39,129 nucleotides of DNA from Corallococcus interemptor (GTDB lineage: Bacteria > Myxococcota > Myxococcia > Myxococcales > Myxococcaceae), in the NCBI RefSeq assembly GCF_003668875.1, contig NZ_RAWM01000085.1:1-39129 (forward strand), in the 5' to 3' direction. Numbering within the stretch: the first letter of the stretch is position 1; each line of letters begins with the position of its first letter. Shown here piece by piece: positions 13,995-21,639 of the stretch. The position numbers were made by a program, and so were the translations under genes. Under the pieces are notes generated by a model, which had not been told where the DNA came from, did not search any database, and worked only from the letters and a program-made list of their open reading frames with translations.

Positions 13995-16397
13995 ATGCTC
14001 TTGCTCGAACTCCGGCGCGCACTGCGCTCGATGGCCCGGGAGAAGCGCTTCACCGCGGTCGTCGTGGCGACGCTCGCGCTCACCATTGGCGCGACCACGG
14101 CGGTCTTCAGCGTCGTGTATCCGGTGCTCTGGCAGCCCCTGCCCTTCCCCGAGGCGGAGCAGCTGGTCCGCCTCTTCCAGGCGACGACGCCGGGGGCGGG
14201 GGCGGGTCCCCACAAGGACCGCACCCGGGTGAGCCTTCCGGTGTGGAACGCGTGGAGGGAGGGGTCCCGGAGCTTCTCCGGCATCGAGGGCGTCCGCGTG
14301 GAGAAGCAGCTCCTGGGCGGAGCGGGGCTGGAGGGGCGGCTGACGGTGGGCCGGGGGTCCGCCGGGCTGATGCCGATGCTGGGGGTCCGGCCCGCGCTGG
14401 GGCGGCTCTGGGGTGCGCAAGAGGAGGTCCCCGGCCGCGACCGCACGGTGGTGCTGACACATGCGCTGTGGCAGCGCCTGTACGGGGCGGACCCCGCCGC
14501 GCTGGGCCAGCACCTGCTGCTGAACGACGAGTCCCACGTCATCGTGGGCGTGCTGCCGGAGTCCTTCCACTTCGAGCCAGAGGTGGAGGTGTGGAAGCCC
14601 CTGGCGCTGGATGCGTCCCGGGACGCGGGGAACCTGCTGCGCGTCGTGGGGCGGCTGCGTCCAGGCGTGTCCGTGGAGCAGGCCCGCGCGGAGCTGCTCC
14701 CGCTCACCCTGGAGGCCGGAGACGTCCCGGGCGAACCCCGGGTGGGCGTGCTCGTGGAGCCCCTCCATGCGTACCTCGTCGAGCAGTCCCTCTCCCAGCT
14801 CAAGGTCGTCACGGGCGTCGCGGTGCTGCTGTTGCTGCTGGGGTGCGCGAACCTCACGAACCTGCTGCTCGCGCGGGGCAGCGCGCGGATGCATGAGCTG
14901 ACGGTGCGCATCGCGCTGGGAGCGACCCGCTGGCAGCTGATCCGCCAGGTGTTCGTGGAGAGCGGGGTCCGGGCCCTGTTCGGCGGCGTGGGCGGACTGC
15001 TGCTCGCGCTCTGGGGACAGGGGCTGCTCCAGACCTTCGTCCCGTCCCAGTTCGCGTCAGGGCCGGGGCTGGAGCCCTTCATGCTCGGCCTCACGGCGGC
15101 CGTGTCCCTGCTGACGGCGATGCTCGTGGGGCTTTTGCCCGCGCTTCACGCCTCGCGCGGGGAGGCGCGGGCCGCGCTCGCGCCGGTGACGCGCGGGGGG
15201 CGAGGCGCGACGTCACTGGGGTGGACCCGGTCGGCGCTGGTCGTCGTGCAGCTCGCCCTGGCGCTGGTGCCGCTGGTGGGCTCCGGCCTCATGCTCCGCA
15301 CGCTGTGGAAGCTCCAGGCCGTGCCCCTGGGCTTCGAGTCCCAACGGGTCACGGTGGCGGAGGTGTTCTTCCCGGTGGAGAGGTTCCCGGACGAGGCGCG
15401 GGCCGCGGCCGTGGCCCGGGCGCTCACCGGACGGCTGGAGGCGCTTTCCGGCGTGGACGCGGCGGGCTTCACGGGGACCCTTCCCCTCACCGGAGAGGTC
15501 TGGCGCGAGAACGTGGGCTTCCAGGTCGCGGGGACGCCGCCGGCCTCCGGGACGCCGCCCCGGGCCGGGTACGTGCCCGCCAGCGCGGGCGCCTTCCGGG
15601 CGATGGGCATTCCCCTGAAGCAGGGCCGCCTCATGGAGGACGGCGACACGGCGGACCGTCCCCCCGTGGTGGTGGTCAGCGAGGCCTTCGCGCGCCGGTA
15701 CCTGCCGGGCCGGAACCCCGTGGGCGCCCGGCTCCAGCTGGACCGCGACGCCGCTCCCCGGGAGGTCATTGGCGTCGTCGGGGACGTGCCCATGGAGCGC
15801 ATCTCCGTGGCGCCCACGGGGGACCTCTATGTCCCGGTGGGGCAGGACCTGCGCAAGAGCCTGAGCCTGGTGGTGAAGTCCTCGCTGCCGGCGCCCCGGT
15901 TGCTGGCGCTGCTGCGCGAAGAGGTGCGCGCGGCGGATCCGAACCTGCGGCTGCTCAACGTCCGCCCGCTGGACCGCGTGGTGGAGGCCAGCTCCGAGCG
16001 GGTGCGGGTGATTGGCGGGCTGCTGACGGCGTTCGCGCTGCTGGGCGCGGTCCTGGCCTCGGTGGGGCTGTATGGGTTGCTGGCCTTCTGGGTGACGCAG
16101 CGGACGCGCGAGCTGGGCATCCGGAGCGCCCTGGGCGCGACGCCGCGGGCGCTGCTGCGACTGGTCATGCTCCAGGGGCTGCGGCTCACGGGGCTGGGGC
16201 TCGCCGTGGGCCTGGCCTGCGCCGGGCTGCTGGCCCGGGCGCTCTCCGCGATGCTCTTCGGCATCACGCCCCTGGACCCGGTCATCTTCGTGGGAGCCCC
16301 CGCGCTGCTCCTCCTCACGGCGCTGGCGGCCAGCTGGCTGCCCGCGCTCGCCGCCACGCGCGTCTCCCCCGCCGAGGCCCTGCGCCAGGACGCATGA
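13995..16397 (+). CDS. MacB/FtsX-type ABC permease of the duplicated orphan (ADOP) kind
   Basis: 800 residues built as two MacB-type permease halves. The N-terminal signature LLELRRALRSMAREKRFTAV leads into the first span (about 20-45). A periplasmic MacB_PCD domain follows, then three FtsX spans (about 265-385, LLLLGCANLTNLLLARG, RIALGATRWQLIRQ). The second half starts with RSALVVVQLALALVPLVGSG at about 410, has its own periplasmic domain (FARRYLPGRNPVG, EVIGVVGDV), and ends with three more spans and GIRSALGATPRALLRLV. The domain order is that of acidobacterial duplicated orphan permeases. No ABC ATPase gene is nearby, so any ATPase must be encoded elsewhere. The substrate is unknown. A sigma-54-type promoter precedes it. 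Confidence 0.9.
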   Translation: MLLLELRRALRSMAREKRFTAVVVATLALTIGATTAVFSVVYPVLWQPLPFPEAEQLVRLFQATTPGAGAGPHKDRTRVSLPVWNAWREGSRSFSGIEGVRVEKQLLGGAGLEGRLTVGRGSAGLMPMLGVRPALGRLWGAQEEVPGRDRTVVLTHALWQRLYGADPAALGQHLLLNDESHVIVGVLPESFHFEPEVEVWKPLALDASRDAGNLLRVVGRLRPGVSVEQARAELLPLTLEAGDVPGEPRVGVLVEPLHAYLVEQSLSQLKVVTGVAVLLLLLGCANLTNLLLARGSARMHELTVRIALGATRWQLIRQVFVESGVRALFGGVGGLLLALWGQGLLQTFVPSQFASGPGLEPFMLGLTAAVSLLTAMLVGLLPALHASRGEARAALAPVTRGGRGATSLGWTRSALVVVQLALALVPLVGSGLMLRTLWKLQAVPLGFESQRVTVAEVFFPVERFPDEARAAAVARALTGRLEALSGVDAAGFTGTLPLTGEVWRENVGFQVAGTPPASGTPPRAGYVPASAGAFRAMGIPLKQGRLMEDGDTADRPPVVVVSEAFARRYLPGRNPVGARLQLDRDAAPREVIGVVGDVPMERISVAPTGDLYVPVGQDLRKSLSLVVKSSLPAPRLLALLREEVRAADPNLRLLNVRPLDRVVEASSERVRVIGGLLTAFALLGAVLASVGLYGLLAFWVTQRTRELGIRSALGATPRALLRLVMLQGLRLTGLGLAVGLACAGLLARALSAMLFGITPLDPVIFVGAPALLLLTALAASWLPALAATRVSPAEALRQDA

Positions 16398-16406
16398 GCC
16401 CCCGCG

Positions 16407-18200
16407 TCAGGACCTGCCGCCCTTGTGGGGGAGGAAGGTCTCCACGACCTCCTTCACGGACTGCTTGAGGAAGCCGCCCGCGTCCGGGTCGCCCTTCACG
16501 ACGGCGGAGGCGAACATCTTCGCCTGCTCCAGGGTGATGTGTGGCGGCAGGGGCGGCACGTTGGGGTCCACGTAGGCCTCGTAGACAACGGGCCGGTCCG
16601 CGCTCAGCGCTTCCTCCCAGGCGGCGGCGATGCGGTCCGGCCGGTCCACGCGGATGCCCTTGAGGCCCAGGGACCGGGCGTACTCCGCATAGGGGAAGTC
16701 CGGCAGGTCCTGCGACGCGGAGAGCTTCGGGTCGCCGGCCATGGCCCGCTGCTCCCAGGTCACCTGGTTCAGGTCGCGGTTGTTGAGCACCATGACGATG
16801 AGGCGCGGGTCCTGCCATTCCTTCCAGTACTTCGCGATGGTGATGAGCTCCGCGTTGCCGTTCATCTGCATCGCGCCGTCGCCCACCAGCGCGATGACGG
16901 GGCGGTGGGGGAAGGCGAACTTCGCGCCCAGCGCGTACGGCACGCCGCAGCCCATGGTGGCCAGGTTGCCGGACAGGGACGCCATCATCCCCTTGCGCAG
17001 CTTCACGTCCCGCGCGTACCAGTCCGTCCCGCTGCCCGAGTCCGCCGTGAGGATGGCGCCGTCGGGCAGCCGGGACGACAGCTCCCAGAACACGCGCTGC
17101 GGGTTGATGGGGTTCGCGTCGTTCATGGCGCGCGCCTCCAGCACCTTCCACCAGCGCGCCACGCCCTTCTCCACCCCCTCGCGCCAGCTCCGGTCCTCCT
17201 TGCGCTTCAGCTGGGGGATGAGCGCTCGCAGCGTCTCCCTCGCGTCGCCCACGAGCCCCACCTCCATGGGGTAGCGGATGGAGACCATCCGCCCGTCCAG
17301 GTCGACTTGAACGCCGCGCGCCTGCCCCACCGGCGGCAGGAATTCAGAATAGGGGAAGCTGGTGCCCACCATCAGGAGCGTGTCGCACTCCTGCATCAGG
17401 TCCCAGCTGGGCTTCGTGCCCAACAGGCCGATGGCGCCCGTCACGAAGGGCAGCGCGTCCGGCAGCACCGCCTTGCCCAGCAGCGCCTTGGCGACGCCCG
17501 CGCCCAGCCGGTCCGCGACCTCCAGCACCTCATCCGCCGCGTTCATGGCCCCCGCGCCCACCAGCATCGCCACCTTCTTGCCGGCGTTGAGGACCTCCGC
17601 GGCGCGGCGCAGGTCCGCGTCCTGGGGAAGCACTCGCGGAGGCGCGTAGCCCACGCTGGAGTGCACGGTGCCGTGCTTGCGCGGCGGCGGTTCGTACGGC
17701 TGCTCCTGCAGGTCATTGGGGAGGATGAGACACGTCACGGTGCGCTCGGACAGGGCGATGCGCACGGCGCGGTCCAGCGCGTGGCGGATGGCGGAGGGCG
17801 CGGTCACCATGGTGACGTACTCGCTGGCCACGTCCTTGAAGAGCGTGGTGAGGTCCACCTCCTGCTGGTAGTTGCCGCCCAGGGCCGTGCGCGACTGCTG
17901 GCCCACGATGGCCACCACGGGCTGGTGGTCCAGCTTCGCGTCATAGAGGCCGTTGAGCAGGTGGACGGCCCCCGGGCCGGAGGTGGCCATGCACACGCCC
18001 ACCTCGCCGGTGAACTTCGCGTGCGCGCAGGCGGCGAAGGCGGCCATCTCCTCGTGGCGCACCTGTACGAACTTCATCTCGGAGCTGCGCCCCAGCGCGC
18101 CCATCACGCCGTTGATGCCGTCCCCCGGGTAGCCGTAGATGCGGCGCACGCCCCACTGGATGAGGCGGTAGATGAGGTAGTCGCTGACGGTGGCGCTCAT
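16407..18200 (-). CDS. ThDP-dependent pyruvate oxidase / quinone pyruvate dehydrogenase-like enzyme
   Basis: It has the three-domain ThDP layout: the Pyr domain with catalytic glutamate E50 in VRHEEMAAF and the ATSGPGAVHLLNG loop; the central nucleotide (FAD-type) domain at about 200-330 (VLNAGKKVAMLVGAGAM, DTLLMVGTSFPYSEF, VDLDGRM); and the PP domain with VGDGAMQMNGNAELITIAKY and the NN end of the ThDP motif (MVLNNRDLNQVTWEQR). Overall similarity is to PoxB/pyruvate oxidase-type proteins, which convert pyruvate to acetate and CO2 with electrons to quinone, or to acetyl phosphate with O2. The 597-residue length and the C-terminal tail favour a peripheral membrane quinone enzyme, but the substrate is not proven. 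It has its own CTAGCTT promoter box. The Mrp operon ends 128 bp upstream. Confidence 0.85.
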   Translation of the reverse strand: MSATVSDYLIYRLIQWGVRRIYGYPGDGINGVMGALGRSSEMKFVQVRHEEMAAFAACAHAKFTGEVGVCMATSGPGAVHLLNGLYDAKLDHQPVVAIVGQQSRTALGGNYQQEVDLTTLFKDVASEYVTMVTAPSAIRHALDRAVRIALSERTVTCLILPNDLQEQPYEPPPRKHGTVHSSVGYAPPRVLPQDADLRRAAEVLNAGKKVAMLVGAGAMNAADEVLEVADRLGAGVAKALLGKAVLPDALPFVTGAIGLLGTKPSWDLMQECDTLLMVGTSFPYSEFLPPVGQARGVQVDLDGRMVSIRYPMEVGLVGDARETLRALIPQLKRKEDRSWREGVEKGVARWWKVLEARAMNDANPINPQRVFWELSSRLPDGAILTADSGSGTDWYARDVKLRKGMMASLSGNLATMGCGVPYALGAKFAFPHRPVIALVGDGAMQMNGNAELITIAKYWKEWQDPRLIVMVLNNRDLNQVTWEQRAMAGDPKLSASQDLPDFPYAEYARSLGLKGIRVDRPDRIAAAWEEALSADRPVVYEAYVDPNVPPLPPHITLEQAKMFASAVVKGDPDAGGFLKQSVKEVVETFLPHKGGRS

Positions 18201-18242
18201 GCGCGAGGCTCCCGGGTTCGGGTTGGAGGTCCCTCGCGGATC

Positions 18243-18249
18243 AAGCTAG
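18243..18249 (-). promoter_or_regulatory. -10-like box CTAGCTT upstream of the ThDP enzyme
   Basis: CTAGCTT on the minus strand lies about 43 nt before the start at 18200, the same box and spacing as upstream of the 58-residue protein and the enolase-superfamily gene. No clear -35 element was found. Confidence 0.4.
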
Positions 18250-18328
18250 TGACCGCGATGCGCCGCGGAGCCCCAGGGCATCCGGGTGCCTGTTCTCCCC
18301 TCCCGTGAGCGGGCCTGCCTGCGGGCGG

Positions 18329-18661
18329 CTACTGGCGGCCTCGCCCGGGCCGGGCGCGGCGGGCCTTGTCGTGGGCCAGCTCCGGGCGCTTCTCCGCCAG
18401 CCAGGCGATGGCGTGCGCGGAGCTGGGGATGGTGAGCATCAGGAACGCGGCGACGAGCAGGCCGCGCAGGAACAGCCAGCCATCCTCCGTCGCCAGCGTG
18501 GCGCCGATGATGACCAGCGCTCCGCCGAAGGGCACCGCGCCCGCCGCGTGCACGCGGGTGAGCACCGAGGGCAGGCGGTACAGGCCGATGATGGCGGCGG
18601 TGATGAAGAGCAGGCCCAGCGTCACCAGGCCATTGGACACCCACTGCAACAGGGTGGACAT
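18329..18661 (-). CDS. mrpG: Mrp Na+/H+ antiporter subunit G
   Basis: Small subunit of the multi-protein Mrp antiporter. 110 residues with three membrane spans: VSNGLVTLGLLFITAAIIGLY, AVPFGGALVIIGATLA and FLRGLLVAAFLMLTIPSSAHAIA. The family signature GLYRLPSVLTRVHAAG and the final TIPSSAHAIAWLA block are clear. ATG overlaps the mrpF stop (TGATG). It is the last gene of the operon. Confidence 0.93.
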   Translation of the reverse strand: MSTLLQWVSNGLVTLGLLFITAAIIGLYRLPSVLTRVHAAGAVPFGGALVIIGATLATEDGWLFLRGLLVAAFLMLTIPSSAHAIAWLAEKRPELAHDKARRARPGRGRQ

Positions 18662-18948
18662 CACCGGCCGTCCTCCTCGTCGTGGAAGGCGCGGCCGTGG
18701 TGCAGGTAGCGCGCGCCGGCCACGGTCTGCACGTAGGAGAGCAGGGCCAGCACCAGGGCCGCGTCCAGGTAGCCGGCCTCCCGGCGTATGGCGCCATAGA
18801 GGGCCAGCACCGCGCAGATGACCAGGCCCAGCGTGTCCACGGACATGAGCACGTCCGGCGCGGAGCGCTGGCGCGAGGCCAGCAGCACCATCGCGCCCAA
18901 GAGGCCCACCATCCACACGATGGCCAGGGTGAAGAAGGTCTCGTGCAT
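18661..18948 (-). CDS. mrpF: Mrp Na+/H+ antiporter subunit F
   Basis: 95 residues with three predicted spans (TLAIVWMVGLLGAMVLLA, LGLVICAVLALYG, LDAALVLALLSYVQTVAGA). The family core RSAPDVLMSVDTLG matches the MrpF/MnhF pattern (DRvvalD-type loop). It starts 15 bp after the mrpE stop and ends overlapping mrpG. Confidence 0.9.
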   Translation of the reverse strand: MHETFFTLAIVWMVGLLGAMVLLASRQRSAPDVLMSVDTLGLVICAVLALYGAIRREAGYLDAALVLALLSYVQTVAGARYLHHGRAFHDEEDGR

Positions 18949-18963
18949 CGCCGGGCCGCCTCC

Positions 18964-19461
18964 TTACGGGAACACCGCGCGCTGGTAGCGCTGATAGAAG
19001 TTGTCCTGCTGCTGGATGAGCTGGGCCGGGTCGGACGCGTCCAGCGCGTGCATGCGCATCACGCGCTTCTCCCAGTCCAGCTCCAGCAGCACCGTGCCCG
19101 GGGCCAGGGAGATGACCCACGAGGACACCTGCACGCCGCGCGCGGTGCGCTCGCCCATGGGGACCTCCACCACGCCCGCGCGGTCCGCCCGCTCCAGGGG
19201 GCCGAAGACGATCCTGAGGACGTGGAAGCAGCTGCGCGTCACCAGCACGGCCAGGGCCCAGCCGAAGCGCGGCAGGTGCAGCGTGCGCCGCCAGTGCTCG
19301 CGCGCGGGCAGGACAGGGGGCAGGCCCGCCATGGGGAACAGGCGCATCACGCCCAGGGCCAGCACGAAGCCCAGCACCAGGTCCACCGGGTGGAGGCTGC
19401 CCACCATCAGCGCGTACAGCAGCGCCAGGGCCAGCGCGTGCACGAAGGTGCGAGCGCTCAT
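18964..19461 (-). CDS. mrpE: Mrp Na+/H+ antiporter subunit E
   Basis: 165 residues. Two N-terminal membrane segments (LALALLYALMVGS and DLVLGFVLALGVM) are followed by a soluble domain with WVISLAPGTVLLELDWEKRVMRMHALD, a hallmark of MrpE (SLTPGTLTvdv-type). MrpE is needed for full antiporter assembly in characterised systems. The start overlaps the mrpD stop by ATGA. Confidence 0.93.
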   Translation of the reverse strand: MSARTFVHALALALLYALMVGSLHPVDLVLGFVLALGVMRLFPMAGLPPVLPAREHWRRTLHLPRFGWALAVLVTRSCFHVLRIVFGPLERADRAGVVEVPMGERTARGVQVSSWVISLAPGTVLLELDWEKRVMRMHALDASDPAQLIQQQDNFYQRYQRAVFP

Positions 19462-20825
19462 GGCAGCGTCCCCAGGCCCTGGATGGCGTCCCGCCCCGCG
19501 CGCAACAGCGGCTCCGGCCAGAACCCCGCGACGATGAGCGCCAGGGACAGCGCGTACACCACCGCGCCCGTGCCCCGGTGCAGGGCCGCGCCCTCCCGGA
19601 GCCAGCGCTCGCGCTGGTAGGCGCGGAAGAGGGCCAGCAGCGACAGGGTGCTCGCCAGCACCACCAGCCCCGCGAGCGGCGTGTGCCCCTGCTCCAGCGC
19701 CGCGCGCAAGAGCCAGGCCTTGGACCAGAAGCCCGCCGTGGGCGGCACGCCCGCCGTGCTGAAGGCCGCCACGGAATAGGCCCGGCGCGCCCGCTCGCCG
19801 CCCCGGTCCTGGGCCAGGAACAGCGCCGTCTTGTCCACGGAGCCCGCCAGCGCCAGCGCCACCGCCGCGCACAGCCCCTCACGGCCCTCCAGGCTCAGCG
19901 CGGTGATGATGAGCCCCGCTTGCGAAATCGACGCGTAGGCCAGCACCTCGCGCGTGTCCCGCCGGGAGAGCGCGAGGATGGAGCCATAGAGGATGCTCGC
20001 CGCGCCCAGGACTTCCAGCAGCGGCCGGGCCTGCGCCAGCACCTGCGGCATGACGTCCACGCCGAAGCGCAAGAGCCCATAGCTGCCGATGTTCGCCAGC
20101 GCCCCCGCGAGCAGCGCCGCCACGGTGGGGCCCGCGTCCCGGTACACCGCCGGCGCCCAGAAGTGGAACGGGAAGAAGCCCAGCTTCACGCCGAACGCGC
20201 AGAGCAGCAGCGTGCCCGGCACCAGCAGCGCGAACGGCGGCCCCGCCTGGCCCCACGCGATGATGGACAGCATGTCCAGCGTGCCGGTGGTCAGGTACAG
20301 CATCACCACCGCCGTGAGGAACAGCGAGGACCCCATCAGGTTCACCACCACGAAGGTGAACGCGGCGCGCAGGTTGCGGGGCTTCTCGCCGTACGACGCC
20401 AGCCCGAACGCGGCCGTCATGGCCAGCTCGAAGAAGACGTAGAAGTTGAACGCGTCCGACGTGAAGAACACCCCCGTGAGCCCCGCGCCCATGAAGACCA
20501 CCAGCGCGGGGAAGCTGCGCGACGTGATGCCGCCCGCCACGTGCTCGTACACGAGCGTGCCCAGCACCACGGACGTGGACACCAGCGCGAACACGATGGA
20601 CAGCTGATCCGCTCGCAGGCGGATGCCCACGCCCACGGGCCAGTCCCCCGTGACGAACTGGGGCGCCTGCGCGCTCCAGGCCTGGGGGAGCAGCAGCACC
20701 GTGCACACCAGCGTGCCCGCGAGCCCCGCGATGGCCAGCCACGCTACCCACGCGCGGCGTCCGTCCAGGAACGCCAGCACCGCGCCCAGCACCCACGGCA
20801 GGAGCAGCGGTCCCCAGAGCGGCAT
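19458..20825 (-). CDS. mrpD: Mrp Na+/H+ antiporter subunit D
   Basis: 455-residue polytopic protein of the NuoL/M/N antiporter-like family. Signatures include SDAFNFYVFFELAMTAAFGLASYG (acidic residue of the broken-helix pathway), AFGVKLGFFPFHFWAPAVYRDAGPTV (conserved Lys) and REVLAYASISQAGLI. The segment ALLAGALANIGSYGLLRFG lies where relatives often have a lysine (LLTKVGVYALxR); here it is Asn. It starts at 20825, sharing one base with the mrpC stop (TGATG). Confidence 0.95.
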   Translation of the reverse strand: MPLWGPLLLPWVLGAVLAFLDGRRAWVAWLAIAGLAGTLVCTVLLLPQAWSAQAPQFVTGDWPVGVGIRLRADQLSIVFALVSTSVVLGTLVYEHVAGGITSRSFPALVVFMGAGLTGVFFTSDAFNFYVFFELAMTAAFGLASYGEKPRNLRAAFTFVVVNLMGSSLFLTAVVMLYLTTGTLDMLSIIAWGQAGPPFALLVPGTLLLCAFGVKLGFFPFHFWAPAVYRDAGPTVAALLAGALANIGSYGLLRFGVDVMPQVLAQARPLLEVLGAASILYGSILALSRRDTREVLAYASISQAGLIITALSLEGREGLCAAVALALAGSVDKTALFLAQDRGGERARRAYSVAAFSTAGVPPTAGFWSKAWLLRAALEQGHTPLAGLVVLASTLSLLALFRAYQRERWLREGAALHRGTGAVVYALSLALIVAGFWPEPLLRAGRDAIQGLGTLP

Positions 20826-21193
20826 CAGTGCCCCTCCTCCTTCTCCACGGCGTGCACGCGCTTCAACTCCGCCTCCACCAGCCGGTCCGTGCGCAGCGAG
20901 CCGTGCGCCCGCTGCGTGCGGTGCACCAGCGTGAGCAGCAGCGCGGACACCGCGAAGCCGATGACGATGGCCGTGAGCGCCAGCGACTGGAGCACCGGGT
21001 CCGTCACCGGCCCGCCATCGTGCACGTTCAGCGCCTCGCCGCGCTCCGGGAAGGAGCCCGCGAGGATGAGCAGCACGCTGGAGTTGGTGATGAGCACCGT
21101 GCCGCACGCCACGCGCACCAGCTCGCGCTCCAGCACCATGCGGACACCGACCGCGAACAGCAGGCCCACCACCAGGGACGCGATGAGGATCAT
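20825..21193 (-). CDS. mrpC: Mrp Na+/H+ antiporter subunit C
   Basis: 122-residue NuoK-like subunit with three spans: ILIASLVVGLLFAVGVRMVL, CGTVLITNSSVLLILAGSF and LALTAIVIGFAVSALLLTLV. The MrpC/NuoK pattern with a glycine-rich first helix, VLITNSSVLLIL and DPVLQSLALTAIVIGFA is clear. The start overlaps the mrpB stop (ATGA, 21190-21193). Confidence 0.94.
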   Translation of the reverse strand: MILIASLVVGLLFAVGVRMVLERELVRVACGTVLITNSSVLLILAGSFPERGEALNVHDGGPVTDPVLQSLALTAIVIGFAVSALLLTLVHRTQRAHGSLRTDRLVEAELKRVHAVEKEEGH

Positions 21194-21639
21194 GGCCCGG
21201 CCTCCTCTTCCGCGTCCGAGTCCGTGCGCAGGGCGAAGCGGTCGATGACGGTGACCACCAGCCCGAAGACGATGAGCATCAGCCCTCCCTCGAAGATGAG
21301 CGCCGTGTGCAGGTGCAGGCCGCCCACGCCCAGCTCCTGCTGGTCCGGACGCGGAAAGAGGCTCATGGGCGCGTAGCCCGCGAGCACGGGCAGGAACGCG
21401 GTGCCCACCACCAGCAACAGCCCCACGCCCGCCAGCGGCGCCGCGTACCGCACCGCCACGAAGCGCCGGGTCTGGTCGCGCCCGGCCGTCACGTACTGGA
21501 GCAGCACCGCGAGCCCCGCCAGCGCCCCGGCCGGAAAGCCGCCGCCCACCGACGCGCCTCCCTTCAGCCAGAGCGCCAGCGCGATGATCAACGACGGCCA
21601 CAGCAGCAGGCGCGACAGGGGTGGGACGAAGGAGATCAT
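21190..21639 (-). CDS. mrpB: Mrp Na+/H+ antiporter subunit B
   Basis: 149 residues, four spans, with the family glycine motif GGASVGGGFPAGALAGLAVLLQYV. ATG at 21639 overlaps the mrpA stop by ATGA, which fixes the start. The acidic C-terminus DSDAEEEAGP is cytoplasmic-like. Confidence 0.94.
   Translation of the reverse strand: MISFVPPLSRLLLWPSLIIALALWLKGGASVGGGFPAGALAGLAVLLQYVTAGRDQTRRFVAVRYAAPLAGVGLLLVVGTAFLPVLAGYAPMSLFPRPDQQELGVGGLHLHTALIFEGGLMLIVFGLVVTVIDRFALRTDSDAEEEAGP

Noticed and set aside
12352-14022. Minus-strand open frame (556 codons) over proline dehydrogenase and the membrane protein
   Set aside because: His/Gln/Arg-rich shadow; the plus strand encodes a clear proline dehydrogenase.
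16425-18308. Plus-strand open frame (627 codons) opposite the ThDP enzyme
   Set aside because: Shadow of the minus-strand gene; no domain, no ribosome site.
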